Shown piece by piece: positions 34,476 to 42,891 of a DNA stretch of 64,000 nt. Numbering within the stretch: the stretch's first letter is position 1; each line of letters starts with the position of its first letter. The stretch comes from Deltaproteobacteria bacterium (GTDB taxonomy: Bacteria; Desulfobacterota; BSN033; UBA1163). The position numbers and the translations under genes are program-made. Location of the stretch: the NCBI GenBank assembly GCA_016875195.1, contig VGRY01000007.1:28098-92097 (forward strand). The letters are read 5' to 3'. Under the pieces are notes generated by a model. It saw nothing but the letters and a program-made list of their open reading frames with translations. It was not told where the DNA came from and ran no database searches.

Positions 34476-36122
34476 ATGGAAGAAGAAAGACTGCAAGCCA
34501 TCATTGAAGAGATGTGGCCCCGTCTAAAGAGGAAACACCTCTTTCCTGAAATTCCCGTTCCCAAAGTCGGGAAGGTGGTTGATCTTTCAGTTGACGAACA
34601 GGGTATGGATGACTCCGCGGAACGCCGCGTGGGGTTGGAGATGAAAGAGAAACAGATGACCATCAACCCCGCCTTTCTCTCTACCCTGAAAGGAAAGATG
34701 ACCGAGGAGAACCTGATCGAAGCGCTTCTCGATCATGGAATTACTCACTATACCTTCTGTCCATGGGATTTTCAGACCCATCTCATGCTCTATGCCGAAG
34801 CCAAAAAAGTGATGGGCGATAAGGAGTCAGCCAAACAGGCTGCTAATTACTTCATCGATGTCATTGCCGATACTCACTGTGTGAAAAAGAGGGCAACCGA
34901 GATCCCTGAATTACACCGAAACCTCAAAAAGGGAGCGGTTGAGGAGGTTATCGCCTCTCTCTACCAGAAGATCTGGGGAATCGATCTCGGCATCTCGCCC
35001 CAAGGTAAAGAGGAAAAGGGACGTGCTGAGATTGTCCGGAGGCTTGCGAGAATTCCATATCTGGATCGGTCCAGGTGGACCGAAAGTATCCGGAAGTTTA
35101 CACGTTCTCTCAAGCCCCTTCTCCTTTTGGCGCAGCAAGAACAGGAAGCCAGGGGAGGAAAAGGAGATTCGAATCCTCAGGGAGAACATGATATGAATCA
35201 CTACTCCTATGAAGAGATCGATGATGGACTGAGGGAATATGCCCAAAAGACGATGGGCCTTTCAGAATTCAGAGAAGTGGTTGAGGATTTTTCCACTGAG
35301 TTGAAGGAGATGGGTTATGGAATTGAGGGGGGGATGGGAAGGGGGAGAGGAACTCACATTGATGCCGATATCCTTTTCTATATGAAACTGGCAGAGAATT
35401 ATTCCATCCCGGTAAAGAGACTTCCTCTCGAAAAAACAGGAACCCTCCACCCCCATTCCCATTCCCCATGGGAGGTTGGAACACCTTTTCAAGATATCGA
35501 CATCTGGACCAGTTTCGGAAAGATCATGCCAGGAATCACACAGACCTGGAAGAAAAAGGAAGGTAAGGGTCGGGGAAAAATTGAGGGGACGCCAGACTGC
35601 CTGATCATCATCGATTCTTCGGGAAGTATGATCAATCCACGGAAAAGCCTTTCCTATGCGGTCCTTGGGGCAGCCTGTGCAACCAATGCCTATCTGAGGA
35701 ACAATTCAAAAGTGGCGGTCTATAATTTCAGCGACGCTCCCATGGGAGGCCGGGAAATTCTCGATTACACCGAGAATCGGGAGGATATCTACCGGGCACT
35801 CTGTAAATACTTCGGAGGCGGAACCGCATTGGATCTCGAAGATATCATGCCTCTGATTAAAGGAAAAAAAGAACTCGACCTGTTTATCATCACAGACATG
35901 AAGATTACTAATTTAGAGACGTTGATCGGGTTCTTCGGAAAGATCCAGAACAGGATCACTGCCGTCCATATCGGAGAAAATCCTTATGCCTCACGGTTCG
36001 AAAAAGCGGTGGAGAAGAGAAAAAATATTAATATCTTTACAGTAAAAAAGAAGGAAGATATTCCCCATATTGTTTTAGGAAGCATCCGAGAATATTTCAA
36101 TCCGATGAACAAAAACCGCTGA
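34476..36122 (+). CDS. VWA-domain protein partner of MoxR-type ATPase
   Basis: The 548-residue protein has a C-terminal von Willebrand factor A domain with a complete MIDAS: D380-S-S382-G-S384 in IIIDSSGSM, threonine in FGGGTALD, and aspartate in FIITDMKI. The first 250 residues are helical and include ALLDHGITHYTFCPW near residue 90, which recalls a zinc-peptidase helix but lacks HExxH. A Gly/Lys-rich segment (about 365-375) links the parts. No signal peptide or membrane segment is seen, so a cytoplasmic complex is expected. It ends the operon; an inverted repeat copy follows. Confidence 0.85.
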   Translation: MEEERLQAIIEEMWPRLKRKHLFPEIPVPKVGKVVDLSVDEQGMDDSAERRVGLEMKEKQMTINPAFLSTLKGKMTEENLIEALLDHGITHYTFCPWDFQTHLMLYAEAKKVMGDKESAKQAANYFIDVIADTHCVKKRATEIPELHRNLKKGAVEEVIASLYQKIWGIDLGISPQGKEEKGRAEIVRRLARIPYLDRSRWTESIRKFTRSLKPLLLLAQQEQEARGGKGDSNPQGEHDMNHYSYEEIDDGLREYAQKTMGLSEFREVVEDFSTELKEMGYGIEGGMGRGRGTHIDADILFYMKLAENYSIPVKRLPLEKTGTLHPHSHSPWEVGTPFQDIDIWTSFGKIMPGITQTWKKKEGKGRGKIEGTPDCLIIIDSSGSMINPRKSLSYAVLGAACATNAYLRNNSKVAVYNFSDAPMGGREILDYTENREDIYRALCKYFGGGTALDLEDIMPLIKGKKELDLFIITDMKITNLETLIGFFGKIQNRITAVHIGENPYASRFEKAVEKRKNINIFTVKKKEDIPHIVLGSIREYFNPMNKNR

Positions 36123-36204
36123 GCTTGAAACCGGTCCCTTAAAAAAACTTGACTCTTACCGGTCATATCCTGTAAGTTAATTGGAATATTGGACAGAAAA
36201 GAGA

Positions 36205-36378
36205 GCTGTTTGAAAAACTTGTTAAAATTCCTCCCCACCTCCCTTTTCCAAAGGGAGGTAAAACGCTGCCCCCTTTGGTAATCTTTTCCCTGTCAAAGAC
36301 AGGCAAAGAGGGATTAAGGGGGATTTTGTGATAATTGTTTTGATCTATTGACCCATAAAACTCTTCTTTTCGAAAAGC
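36205..36378 (-). repeat. AATCCCCCTTAATCCCCC element, copy B (inverted)
   Basis: The reverse complement reads ACAAAATCCCCCTTAATCCC, then TCTTTGCCTGTCTTTGACAG, then AAAGATTACCAAAGGGGG. It aligns end to end with copy A at 32145-32322, including matching flanks (GGTCAATAGATCAAAA versus GTTAATGGATCAAAAG). Confidence 0.85.
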
Positions 36379-36536
36379 TAAATTGATACAAAAATTTGAA
36401 AACATAAAAAATTCCCTAAGAGAACGATCTCATTCTATTTTTGATTGATTAAAGATTAGGCAAAGGGCTTGAGAAATTGGAGGATTCGTATTTTGAGGTT
36501 TAAAATTTTAAGTTATCAACAGGGTTTTAACAAAAA

Positions 36537-36564
36537 TTGTGGGAATTGAATCCAACCCGATAAT
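36537..36564 (+). promoter_or_regulatory. Possible promoter of the structured RNA
   Basis: TTGTGG (36537-36542), a 16-base spacer, then GATAAT (36559-36564). The expected start near 36571 lies just before the first hairpin at 36584. Confidence 0.35.
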
Positions 36565-36583
36565 TTTAATAGAAAAAAGGAAA

Positions 36584-36670
36584 GGGATCAGTTAGAGGAG
36601 GGCTTTAACTGATCCCAGTCAGCGCATCAAACGGGGGTGAAACAAAGTGGGAATCTGGTTTGATGCACTG
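36584..36670 (+). ncRNA. Candidate structured RNA: two adjacent hairpins
   Basis: Hairpin 1 has a perfect 11-bp stem, GGGATCAGTTA (36584-36594) with TAACTGATCCC (36606-36616), and the loop GAGGAGGGCTT. Hairpin 2 has a 13-bp stem with one mismatch, CAGCGCATCAAAC (36620-36632) with GTTTGATGCACTG (36658-36670), and a 25-base purine-rich loop. Only 3 bases separate them, and both loops are G/A-rich. It could be a small RNA or the 5' leader of the DUF4124 gene 80 bases later. GGA in the first loop would suit CsrA binding, but I match it to no known riboswitch. Confidence 0.45.
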
Positions 36671-36753
36671 CCCACTTAAAATATAGCACGAAATAAAGAA
36701 AAAATCAAACTTTAACCGGCTTTTGGCATATGATTTGCTTAAAAGATGTCATG

Positions 36754-37275
36754 ATGAAGATACTTCTCGTTATTACCCTTTCTGTTTTGATCTCGTTCCC
36801 TGGTTTCGCCCAGACTTATAAGTGGATAGATGAAAAAGGCGGGGTGCATTTCACGGATGATATAACAAAAATCCCTGACAAATTTAGACCAAATGCTGAG
36901 AAAATTGGGGGTTCCGAAGATAATATTGAAACAAAAATTGATAAAAGGTCAACTCCAAAGAAAAAAGATGATTACAAAGATCAACTTGGCAGAGGAGAGG
37001 AATACTGGAGAAATAGGGTAGAGGAGTGGAAGAAGAAGCTCAGAACAGCCCAGGAAAACATGGAGCAAGCCAGAATGAAATATAATGAGCTGACAGAGAA
37101 GTTCAATGAATCAAAAAGCTCAGCAGAGAGAAACAATCTCAGAAGAGAAAGGGATCAGGTCAAGCAAGAGATGGACTTGCAAAAAAATAGAATTGAAGAA
37201 GCCAAAATAACACTTGAAAAAAAGATTCCCGAAGAAGCAGAAATCTACAAAGCAAAACAAGAATGGATTCAATAG
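36754..37275 (+). CDS. DUF4124-domain exported protein with coiled coil
   Basis: The product (173 residues from this ATG) has a signal peptide (MKILLVITLSVLISFPGFA, cleavage before QTYKW) followed by the DUF4124 motif YKWIDEKGGVHFTDD. A long charged coiled coil spans about residues 70-170 (EEWKKKLRTAQENMEQARMK). It is therefore a periplasmic, probably elongated protein of unknown function. ATG triplets at 36730 and 36751 are alternatives. Upstream is the two-hairpin RNA candidate, which may regulate it. Confidence 0.8.
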   Translation: MKILLVITLSVLISFPGFAQTYKWIDEKGGVHFTDDITKIPDKFRPNAEKIGGSEDNIETKIDKRSTPKKKDDYKDQLGRGEEYWRNRVEEWKKKLRTAQENMEQARMKYNELTEKFNESKSSAERNNLRRERDQVKQEMDLQKNRIEEAKITLEKKIPEEAEIYKAKQEWIQ

Positions 37276-37551
37276 TGAAAAGATTTCATAGACCCAATAT
37301 AAATTGTCCGATTGATAGATTTTGTTTAACCTTTTGTTTTTAAAAGCAATTTTATATAATTTAAGCCGATTTTATTTGTAACTTTTTAAATTCATTGAAA
37401 TTTTATAAAATGGTATCAATTTTGCTGAATTATAATTTAACTTGACTGGATAAAAAGTTGACGTGCCAGTGGCTAATAATTGAGCAAATTGGCTTAAAAC
37501 TTCCTAAGTTTTGAAAATGGCACTGAAAATGCACTTTTTATAAATTCAAAA
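37276..37551. other. AT-rich gap without a recognised feature
   Basis: Very AT-rich; TTGACGTGCCAGTGGC and nearby TAATAAT elements look promoter-like but no spacing fits sigma70 or sigma54 well. Confidence 0.4.
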
Positions 37552-37962
37552 ATGAAAACAATAGAAAAAGCGAATAATCATACGACGATCACTACAGAGC
37601 GAAAGACGGGTGTTCTCTCTGTTGAAAAAAGACGGTACCCAAGATATACAGCAGAATTTCCTCTTGACTATTCACGAGTTGAAGACAAAGAGACTTATGG
37701 CGGAATGGTTGCCAATGTGAGCGAAGGAGGGCTACTCGTCTACCTCCCTCAGCGGATGGAGATGGGAACAGTATTAAAAATTGAAATTCTTTATGTTCAG
37801 GGTCTGGAATTTAACACCATTAAGGCTGTTGCCAAAATAGTTTGGAGCGACCTGGCGGCAAAAGAAAGCTGGGGGGAGTACCGATATGGTTTGCAGTTCC
37901 TCCATATCGAAGAGAATGACTTCGCCAGATTGATGGATCTGTTAAAAGATATTGGAAAATAA
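37552..37962 (+). CDS. PilZ-domain protein 1
   Basis: The 136-residue protein is almost entirely a PilZ domain: RRYPRYTAEFPLDY (the RxxxR c-di-GMP motif, near residue 27) and VANVSEGGLLVYLP (the N-x-S-x-x-G motif, near residue 58). Both binding motifs are intact, so c-di-GMP binding is likely. It is closely similar to PilZ protein 3 at 40484 and sits about 180 bases upstream of the multidomain protein gene. Confidence 0.9.
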   Translation: MKTIEKANNHTTITTERKTGVLSVEKRRYPRYTAEFPLDYSRVEDKETYGGMVANVSEGGLLVYLPQRMEMGTVLKIEILYVQGLEFNTIKAVAKIVWSDLAAKESWGEYRYGLQFLHIEENDFARLMDLLKDIGK

Positions 37963-38140
37963 GTGGAAAGTCGCTCACCACTCTACTGTTTCGGCTCGTT
38001 ACCCCTCACATCCAACCCATATCCGCTTTTCTCTCCGACACCTCAAAACATTTTTAAATATTTTTCTTGAACTTTATTAAAATATTATTAAGATAGAGTT
38101 AGTCAGCGGAAACTTGGAAGGAAGAAATCCCACTAAAAAT

Positions 38141-40057
38141 ATGATGGCTAACTTTTTTCCTGAAGAGGAAAGTTATCGGGTCGTCCTCTATTCCATAGGA
38201 GGACATACCGAAATGGAGAAAGCCAATTTCTGCAAGGAGGTGTCGGCCCATTATGGGATTCCTCTCGTCCTGATGCAAAAGATTGCTGACCGGTGTCCTA
38301 TCGTCATTAAAAAAGACCTTTCCTTTAAAAAGGCAAAGCTTCTTGCCATTGCCTTTCAATCGTTTGGGGCTTCTATTTCAGTAGAGAGGAAAAAGAAGCT
38401 TTCTCCCATTTTTCTTGAATTCTCGACCGATAAAAACTGGCGAGTGGAACTTGAATCATCACACCTCCGGAAATCGCCTGGTGGGACATGGCAGATCATC
38501 GGAAGGGTAAGAAATATTTGGAATGAAGAACTCGTTGACTTATGGACGTTGATTCAACTCTTCGACAAATTTGGAGATCTGATCGCCTTCGAGGAAATTC
38601 CTCTTCCTGTGAATCCTCTTTCTCCCAAAGAGTCTTCTCCTTTTAAAGCGATTTTTGAAGGAGATCTTCCGTTCCAAAAGATATCCATCTCTTTTAAAAA
38701 TGCGTCAGGAAAACCACTTTCGGTAAAGGATAGTCGAGAGAAGAAAGACTGGGTGGAAATGAAGATAGCGGAGCTCGAAAAGATTACCTCTCTTCTTCCA
38801 CCTGCCATCCTATCTGAAAGGGTTCCTACTCCACCTGTGATGCCCCAACCCTCTTTGATAACAGAAATAGAAGGGGATCGGTTGGAGGAAAATGGACCAG
38901 AACAAATCTCAGAAGAAATCCAACTCGATGAGCAGGAAACACAATCATTACGGACAGACGGAGAGATAAGAAGTGAAATTGAAGAAATATCCTCGGACCG
39001 CCTGGAAGAACATGAACCAGAAAAGGAACCAGAAAAACTCGAAGGCTTGCAAGAAGAACCCGAGACTTCAGAAAATATTTTGCCAGTGATTGAAAAGGAA
39101 GAGGTTAACGAGACAGAAGAAGAACTTCACCTCGATGATCAGACCGATGACGAACCGGAGGAAAAAATTGGAGGGTTAGACCTGGATCTATCTCAGCCCG
39201 ATGAAGCGGATCAATCCCCGGTGAGGTCTCCTGCGATCGTGGAAGAAAAGAAGGGAAAGGAACCGACGCCCTACCCATGGATGGATGAGTTCAGAAAAGC
39301 GATTGCAGCCTATGAAAAAAAGGGACAGGATCCCTTCAATGTTTGGTTTGACCATCTTCGGAAAGAGGGAAAATTTGAGAACAGTTATCATTCTCTTTTG
39401 ACCCTTTTAAGTTATAACCGTTTCAACCAAATTCATTCCTCGGAATCCGTACTGGAAAACACACGAAAGACATTCAATCTCTCACTTTCTAACGATCTGT
39501 CGATTGAAGAAATTCCCTCCCTGGAAGGAACGCCATTCTTTTCAGGAGAGATATGGAGAGACTTATATTTCCGTGCGATCCCCAAACTACATGAGGTAAC
39601 ACGGCGAATTCTGGAGAAAAAGGAATGGGACCCCTTTGATCTGGACCGTCTCATTCGCATTATTCCTCACATGACTGAACGAAACAGCTATCGTACCATC
39701 CGTTTCATTCATGATAAAATTCCAGAGGTGACAATCGATGTTTCTCCTCTCCCCGTTGAAATCACGGAAAGCCTTTACCGGGTAGTCTCTCGTTTGGGAG
39801 TGGTCAATCCTTTCTTCGACCATCACCAGGGGAAAAATTCCATGGGTGATCTCAAAATCCAAACATTTGCTCGTTCTGCCTTTCCCGACGATCCAGGAAG
39901 GGTCGAAGAGCCTATGAACCAATTAGGGGCAGGGGATGAAGGAGGACCTTGTTCCAGCATTGAACCCTGGTGTCAACATTGCCCATTTGAGAGTTTTTGC
40001 CCAAAGCTTTATACCGATTTTAATCCTTCGGAAAAAGGGATGGTTTTCCGATCATAA
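38141..40057 (+). CDS. Multidomain protein with C-terminal endonuclease III-type cysteine motif
   Basis: I recognise no single family for this 638-residue protein. Residues 10-90 resemble an L7/L12 C-terminal-like module (CPIVIKKDLSFKKAKLLAIA, then FGASISVE). Residues about 100-195 resemble an FxLYD-type beta domain (WQIIGRVRNIWNEEL). Residues 225-375 are a low-complexity Glu/Asp-rich linker. Residues 380-638 are a helical domain (YHSLLTLLSYNRFNQIHSSE; ESLYRVVSRLGVV) ending in C604-X6-C611-X2-C614-X5-C620, exactly the spacing of the endonuclease III/MutY [4Fe-4S] loop. The usual helix-hairpin-helix glycines and catalytic Lys are not evident. No signal peptide. A TTG at 38114 is the alternative start. 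Confidence 0.7.
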   Translation: MMANFFPEEESYRVVLYSIGGHTEMEKANFCKEVSAHYGIPLVLMQKIADRCPIVIKKDLSFKKAKLLAIAFQSFGASISVERKKKLSPIFLEFSTDKNWRVELESSHLRKSPGGTWQIIGRVRNIWNEELVDLWTLIQLFDKFGDLIAFEEIPLPVNPLSPKESSPFKAIFEGDLPFQKISISFKNASGKPLSVKDSREKKDWVEMKIAELEKITSLLPPAILSERVPTPPVMPQPSLITEIEGDRLEENGPEQISEEIQLDEQETQSLRTDGEIRSEIEEISSDRLEEHEPEKEPEKLEGLQEEPETSENILPVIEKEEVNETEEELHLDDQTDDEPEEKIGGLDLDLSQPDEADQSPVRSPAIVEEKKGKEPTPYPWMDEFRKAIAAYEKKGQDPFNVWFDHLRKEGKFENSYHSLLTLLSYNRFNQIHSSESVLENTRKTFNLSLSNDLSIEEIPSLEGTPFFSGEIWRDLYFRAIPKLHEVTRRILEKKEWDPFDLDRLIRIIPHMTERNSYRTIRFIHDKIPEVTIDVSPLPVEITESLYRVVSRLGVVNPFFDHHQGKNSMGDLKIQTFARSAFPDDPGRVEEPMNQLGAGDEGGPCSSIEPWCQHCPFESFCPKLYTDFNPSEKGMVFRS

Positions 40058-40078
40058 TAGATCATCTGGAGTAACGGC

Positions 40079-40468
40079 ATGGAGAAAGCAGTCTCGATGA
40101 AAGATAGAAGAAAATCCCAGAGAAAGATACTGGATTTGCCTCTTGAATACCGGGTGATGGATGCGTCTTATACTCATGGAGGGCTGGTGGTCAACGCGAG
40201 CGAATTAGGCTTGCTGGTTCAATCCGTTAAAAATATTCCCATTGGAACGAAACTGAATATTGCGGTCATATTCCCCAAAGGTTATGAACTGACCAATTTT
40301 GAGGTGTTCGCCGAAATCATATGGAAAGATCTTCACCTGGAAGAAGATTGGGAAGGATATCAGTATGGACTTAAATTTACAAAATTTTCGAAAAATGAGT
40401 ACTGGAAATTAAAGCAACTCCTGAGTGGAAACTTTCATCTGGAGGATGCCCAACGAAATTTTCAATAA
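40079..40468 (+). CDS. PilZ-domain protein 2
   Basis: The 129-residue PilZ-like protein begins 21 bases after the multidomain protein. The arginine motif is RRKSQRKILDLPLEY, and the second motif reads VVNASELGLLV, so the final glycine position is shifted compared with its neighbours (GG is LG). Binding may be weaker. It ends in a C-terminal extension of about 15 polar residues. Confidence 0.85.
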   Translation: MEKAVSMKDRRKSQRKILDLPLEYRVMDASYTHGGLVVNASELGLLVQSVKNIPIGTKLNIAVIFPKGYELTNFEVFAEIIWKDLHLEEDWEGYQYGLKFTKFSKNEYWKLKQLLSGNFHLEDAQRNFQ

Positions 40469-40483
40469 TGGGGAACATAAGGA

Positions 40484-40870
40484 ATGACTGAAAAAAAAGA
40501 AGATAAACCCCGAATCGGTATTGTTAATATCGAAAGGAGAAAGTATCCACGTTTTTCAATCGACCTGCCTATTGAGTACCATCAGATCCATTCCTCTGAC
40601 ACCCGAACCGGCCGAGCCCTCAACGCGAGCGAAGGGGGCTTATTGGTCTATCTGCCTCAAAAGATGGAAATCGGTCAAAACCTGGCATTGAAACTCTTCT
40701 TTCACAATGGTTCAATCATGAATACCATTGAATTGATAGGGGAGGTCATGTGGATTGACATGCATCTGGAGATGAACTGGGGAGATTACCGGACCGGTTT
40801 GAAATTGATTGATATCTCCCCTGAGGATTTGAAGCGATTCAAAGATTTCATCCTATCCCTGACGAACTAA
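40484..40870 (+). CDS. PilZ-domain protein 3
   Basis: The 128-residue protein has intact c-di-GMP motifs: RRKYPRFSIDLPIEY and ALNASEGGLLVYLP. It starts 15 bases after PilZ protein 2 and most resembles PilZ protein 1, suggesting local duplication. Together the four genes at 37552-40870 form a c-di-GMP-linked cluster around the cysteine-motif protein. Confidence 0.9.
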   Translation: MTEKKEDKPRIGIVNIERRKYPRFSIDLPIEYHQIHSSDTRTGRALNASEGGLLVYLPQKMEIGQNLALKLFFHNGSIMNTIELIGEVMWIDMHLEMNWGDYRTGLKLIDISPEDLKRFKDFILSLTN

Positions 40871-40945
40871 TCCTCCTCCTTCCTTTTTAAATCTTCTTGT
40901 CAAACTTAGAAAGAAGGATTATAATCCTTTCAAAGGAGTCGCCAT

Positions 40946-41134
40946 ATGAGTGGAAAGAGCAGTTTTCCTTACAGAAAATTTGATAGAAAACCTCACCCCC
41001 ATATTGTCAAACAGATATTAGAGGATGAGGAACTGGTCGATATGATGAAAGAGATGCTTATCAAGGAAGGGAAACCCTGTCCTTTTTGTCATCGAAAATT
41101 AAAGGGCGAGATTAAAGCCCGCGAGATCTGGTAA
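40946..41134 (+). CDS. Small CPxC-motif hypothetical protein
   Basis: The 62-residue basic protein has a strong ribosome site (AAAGGAG) upstream of its ATG. It consists of a helical middle (QILEDEELVDMMKEMLIKEG) and KPCPFCHRKLKG near the C-terminus, a single CxxC-H knuckle that could bind zinc or act in redox. No family is recognised. It lies 75 bases after the PilZ cluster. Confidence 0.65.
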   Translation: MSGKSSFPYRKFDRKPHPHIVKQILEDEELVDMMKEMLIKEGKPCPFCHRKLKGEIKAREIW

Positions 41135-41174
41135 ACGAAATTTTTAAAAGGCCAACCCGTAAACTATCTATTCC

Positions 41175-41516
41175 CTACATATTTTCATCGGGGAATTCCC
41201 TGGTAAAAGAGAACTTTAAAGGATTGAGCATCAGTGTCGTTGCGGCATCCCTGACAGCGCTTGTTTGAGAATCTTTCCCCCTAGAAAAGATATCTACGGT
41301 GACTGTAAAAGGAAGTGAAACAGTGAAAATACCCAACCCCAAAATTGCACCAGCCACACCCAGGGGCCTCGCGACCACCAAATCTAACGCATTCCACTCG
41401 TCAGTGATTGGATCGTTCTTTTTCCAGTTATCCCAGGCGAATACGTTGGTATAAATACTTCCGATGATCATTGCGGAAATCAAAAAAATTGAAAATGCTT
41501 TACGATACTTCTTCAT
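41175..41516 (-). CDS. Exported hypothetical protein
   Basis: The 113-residue product has a signal peptide (MKKYRKAFSIFLISAMIIG..., cleavage near VFA-W) and then DEWNALDLVVARPLGVAGAI with a hydrophobic segment (LGLGIFTVSLPFTVTVDIFS) and LNPLKFSFTREFP near the end. Short proteins of this kind occur in deltaproteobacteria without a known role (from memory). AGGAGGG precedes the ATG at 41516, which decides the start; a longer frame to 41564 lacks such a site. Confidence 0.7.
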   Translation of the reverse strand: MKKYRKAFSIFLISAMIIGSIYTNVFAWDNWKKNDPITDEWNALDLVVARPLGVAGAILGLGIFTVSLPFTVTVDIFSRGKDSQTSAVRDAATTLMLNPLKFSFTREFPDENM

Positions 41517-42185
41517 AGTACCCTCCTTTTTGATCAATATATCAAAAGATAATGTCTTTGTCAATTATTTCAACCTGATAGGATAAATACCTTTAATAAA
41601 ATGTTTAAATTTTGTCCAAAGAATTGATAGAAACATATTAAAACGATAAGCAATTATCATGCCAGAGACGGGTATATGGCAAGGATGGACAGGTTAACGG
41701 AGAGTCTTTGCAAACCAAACTGAAATCATTTTCGAGATGAATAATTTACTCATCAAGAAATGTATCCTGAGTAGATAAAAATTTGCTCGAGTCTCTTCTT
41801 TAGTGATTTTCATCTCTCAAAATCCCTCAAATATGGATGGTAAAAATCACCGAGTGAATCAGCATACACCTTGGATGGAGCTGGAACAGGGATTGATTCA
41901 AAAAAAACGAGGGAAAAAAAGGAGGTGATTTTCGAAATCAAATCATTTGTCATATGCATACTTCTAAACATTGCAATAACTTGGCCAAAACAGAAACAAT
42001 AACCTAACCTATTAATTTAATGGGATAATGTTCATTATTAAGATGAAGGTATTGCATATCTTTAACTCTCTGAGTGACACATATTGCTACAGAGGGTGAA
42101 ATTATTATTAAATCGGTTTGTTTACTCGGTTCATATGAATGATGCAATTCAAGATTTATGAATCTCCTTGGAAGTCTCTGAAATA
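41517..42185. other. Gene-free AT-rich gap
   Basis: No convincing gene. A 31-codon frame beginning with ATG near 41833 ends in KKRGKKRR at an AAGGAGGTGA site near 41921, but the site has no well-spaced start codon after it. No repeat from the other gaps was found. Confidence 0.4.
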
Positions 42186-42785
42186 ATGCTTGACAACCGA
42201 TTAGAAAATCGTTATTTAACCCTAAAATTCAGAAGGAAAGACGATTTTTTCTCATCATTGATGAAATGGACATTGCTTCTCAACTCGACTTTTGAACCAT
42301 TGAGAGTGGTGACCTGGAAGAAAGCAATCATTATGGTCATGCTCGATAAAGTGGAAGTGATTGAAGAATATGAACGAACCGTTAGGGGAATCTATGTTTC
42401 CATTCGTCTTCCGGCTGTAATCCGTTTAAACCGTTTTATCAGGCGACAAACACCGATCATCAAATTCTCAAGACAAAATTTATATGTCCGAGATAAAGGG
42501 GTATGCCAGTATTGTGGAACCCCTTTTGAGCATCGAGAGTTAACTTATGACCATGTGATCCCCCGTTCAAAAGGGGGACAGACGGAATGGACCAATGTGG
42601 TGACATGTTGCACGGCTTGTAACCTCAAAAAGGGAGGGAGAACCCCAGAGGAGGCTGGCATGCCTCTCATCAGAAAACCAAAGGCGCCTATCTGGCTCCC
42701 TTTATTGACCAAAAGCCTCGGTATTGATACCCCTCCTTCTTCCTGGAGGGATTATCTCTACCTCAATCAGGAATTGTCATCATAA
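42186..42785 (+). CDS. HNH endonuclease
   Basis: The protein (199 residues from this ATG) carries the N-terminal LLLNSTFEPLRVVTWKKAI module and a C-terminal HNH nuclease: CQYCGTPF (first zinc pair), LTYDHVIPRSKGG (catalytic His), TNVVTCCTACNLKKGG (Asn/His and second zinc pair). Such chromosomal HNH proteins are widespread, with an unproven role in DNA repair or restriction. Family alignment alone would start at ATG 42261; GGAAG at 42170 supports 42186; TTG at 42168 is a third option. Confidence 0.88.
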   Translation: MLDNRLENRYLTLKFRRKDDFFSSLMKWTLLLNSTFEPLRVVTWKKAIIMVMLDKVEVIEEYERTVRGIYVSIRLPAVIRLNRFIRRQTPIIKFSRQNLYVRDKGVCQYCGTPFEHRELTYDHVIPRSKGGQTEWTNVVTCCTACNLKKGGRTPEEAGMPLIRKPKAPIWLPLLTKSLGIDTPPSSWRDYLYLNQELSS

Positions 42786-42891
42786 AATTCTATGGACCCG
42801 TTTTTTTTCGACCAACCCATCACCTTCCATCTCCGATTTCCAGTGGAAAAAAGGGATAAAAGGATTTGACTCCGTCTAAGATTGGAACACC

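Larger units (their letters stand above)
36123..36753. other. Long gap with repeat copy, promoter and structured RNA candidate
   Basis: No protein frame is credible here. In order, the gap holds repeat copy B (36205-36378), AT-rich sequence, a possible promoter (36537-36564) and two adjacent hairpins (36584-36670). Confidence 0.6.

Noticed and set aside
34740..34790. Zinc-peptidase motif in the VWA protein (LLDHGITHY)
   Set aside because: It lacks the HExxH catalytic glutamate arrangement, so metallopeptidase activity is not supported.
32145..36378. Composite transposon carrying the MoxR operon
   Set aside because: No transposase or target duplication is visible; only the bracketing repeats can be supported.
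41833..41927. 31-codon frame ending KKRGKKRR
   Set aside because: No ribosome site at its start and no homology I recognise.
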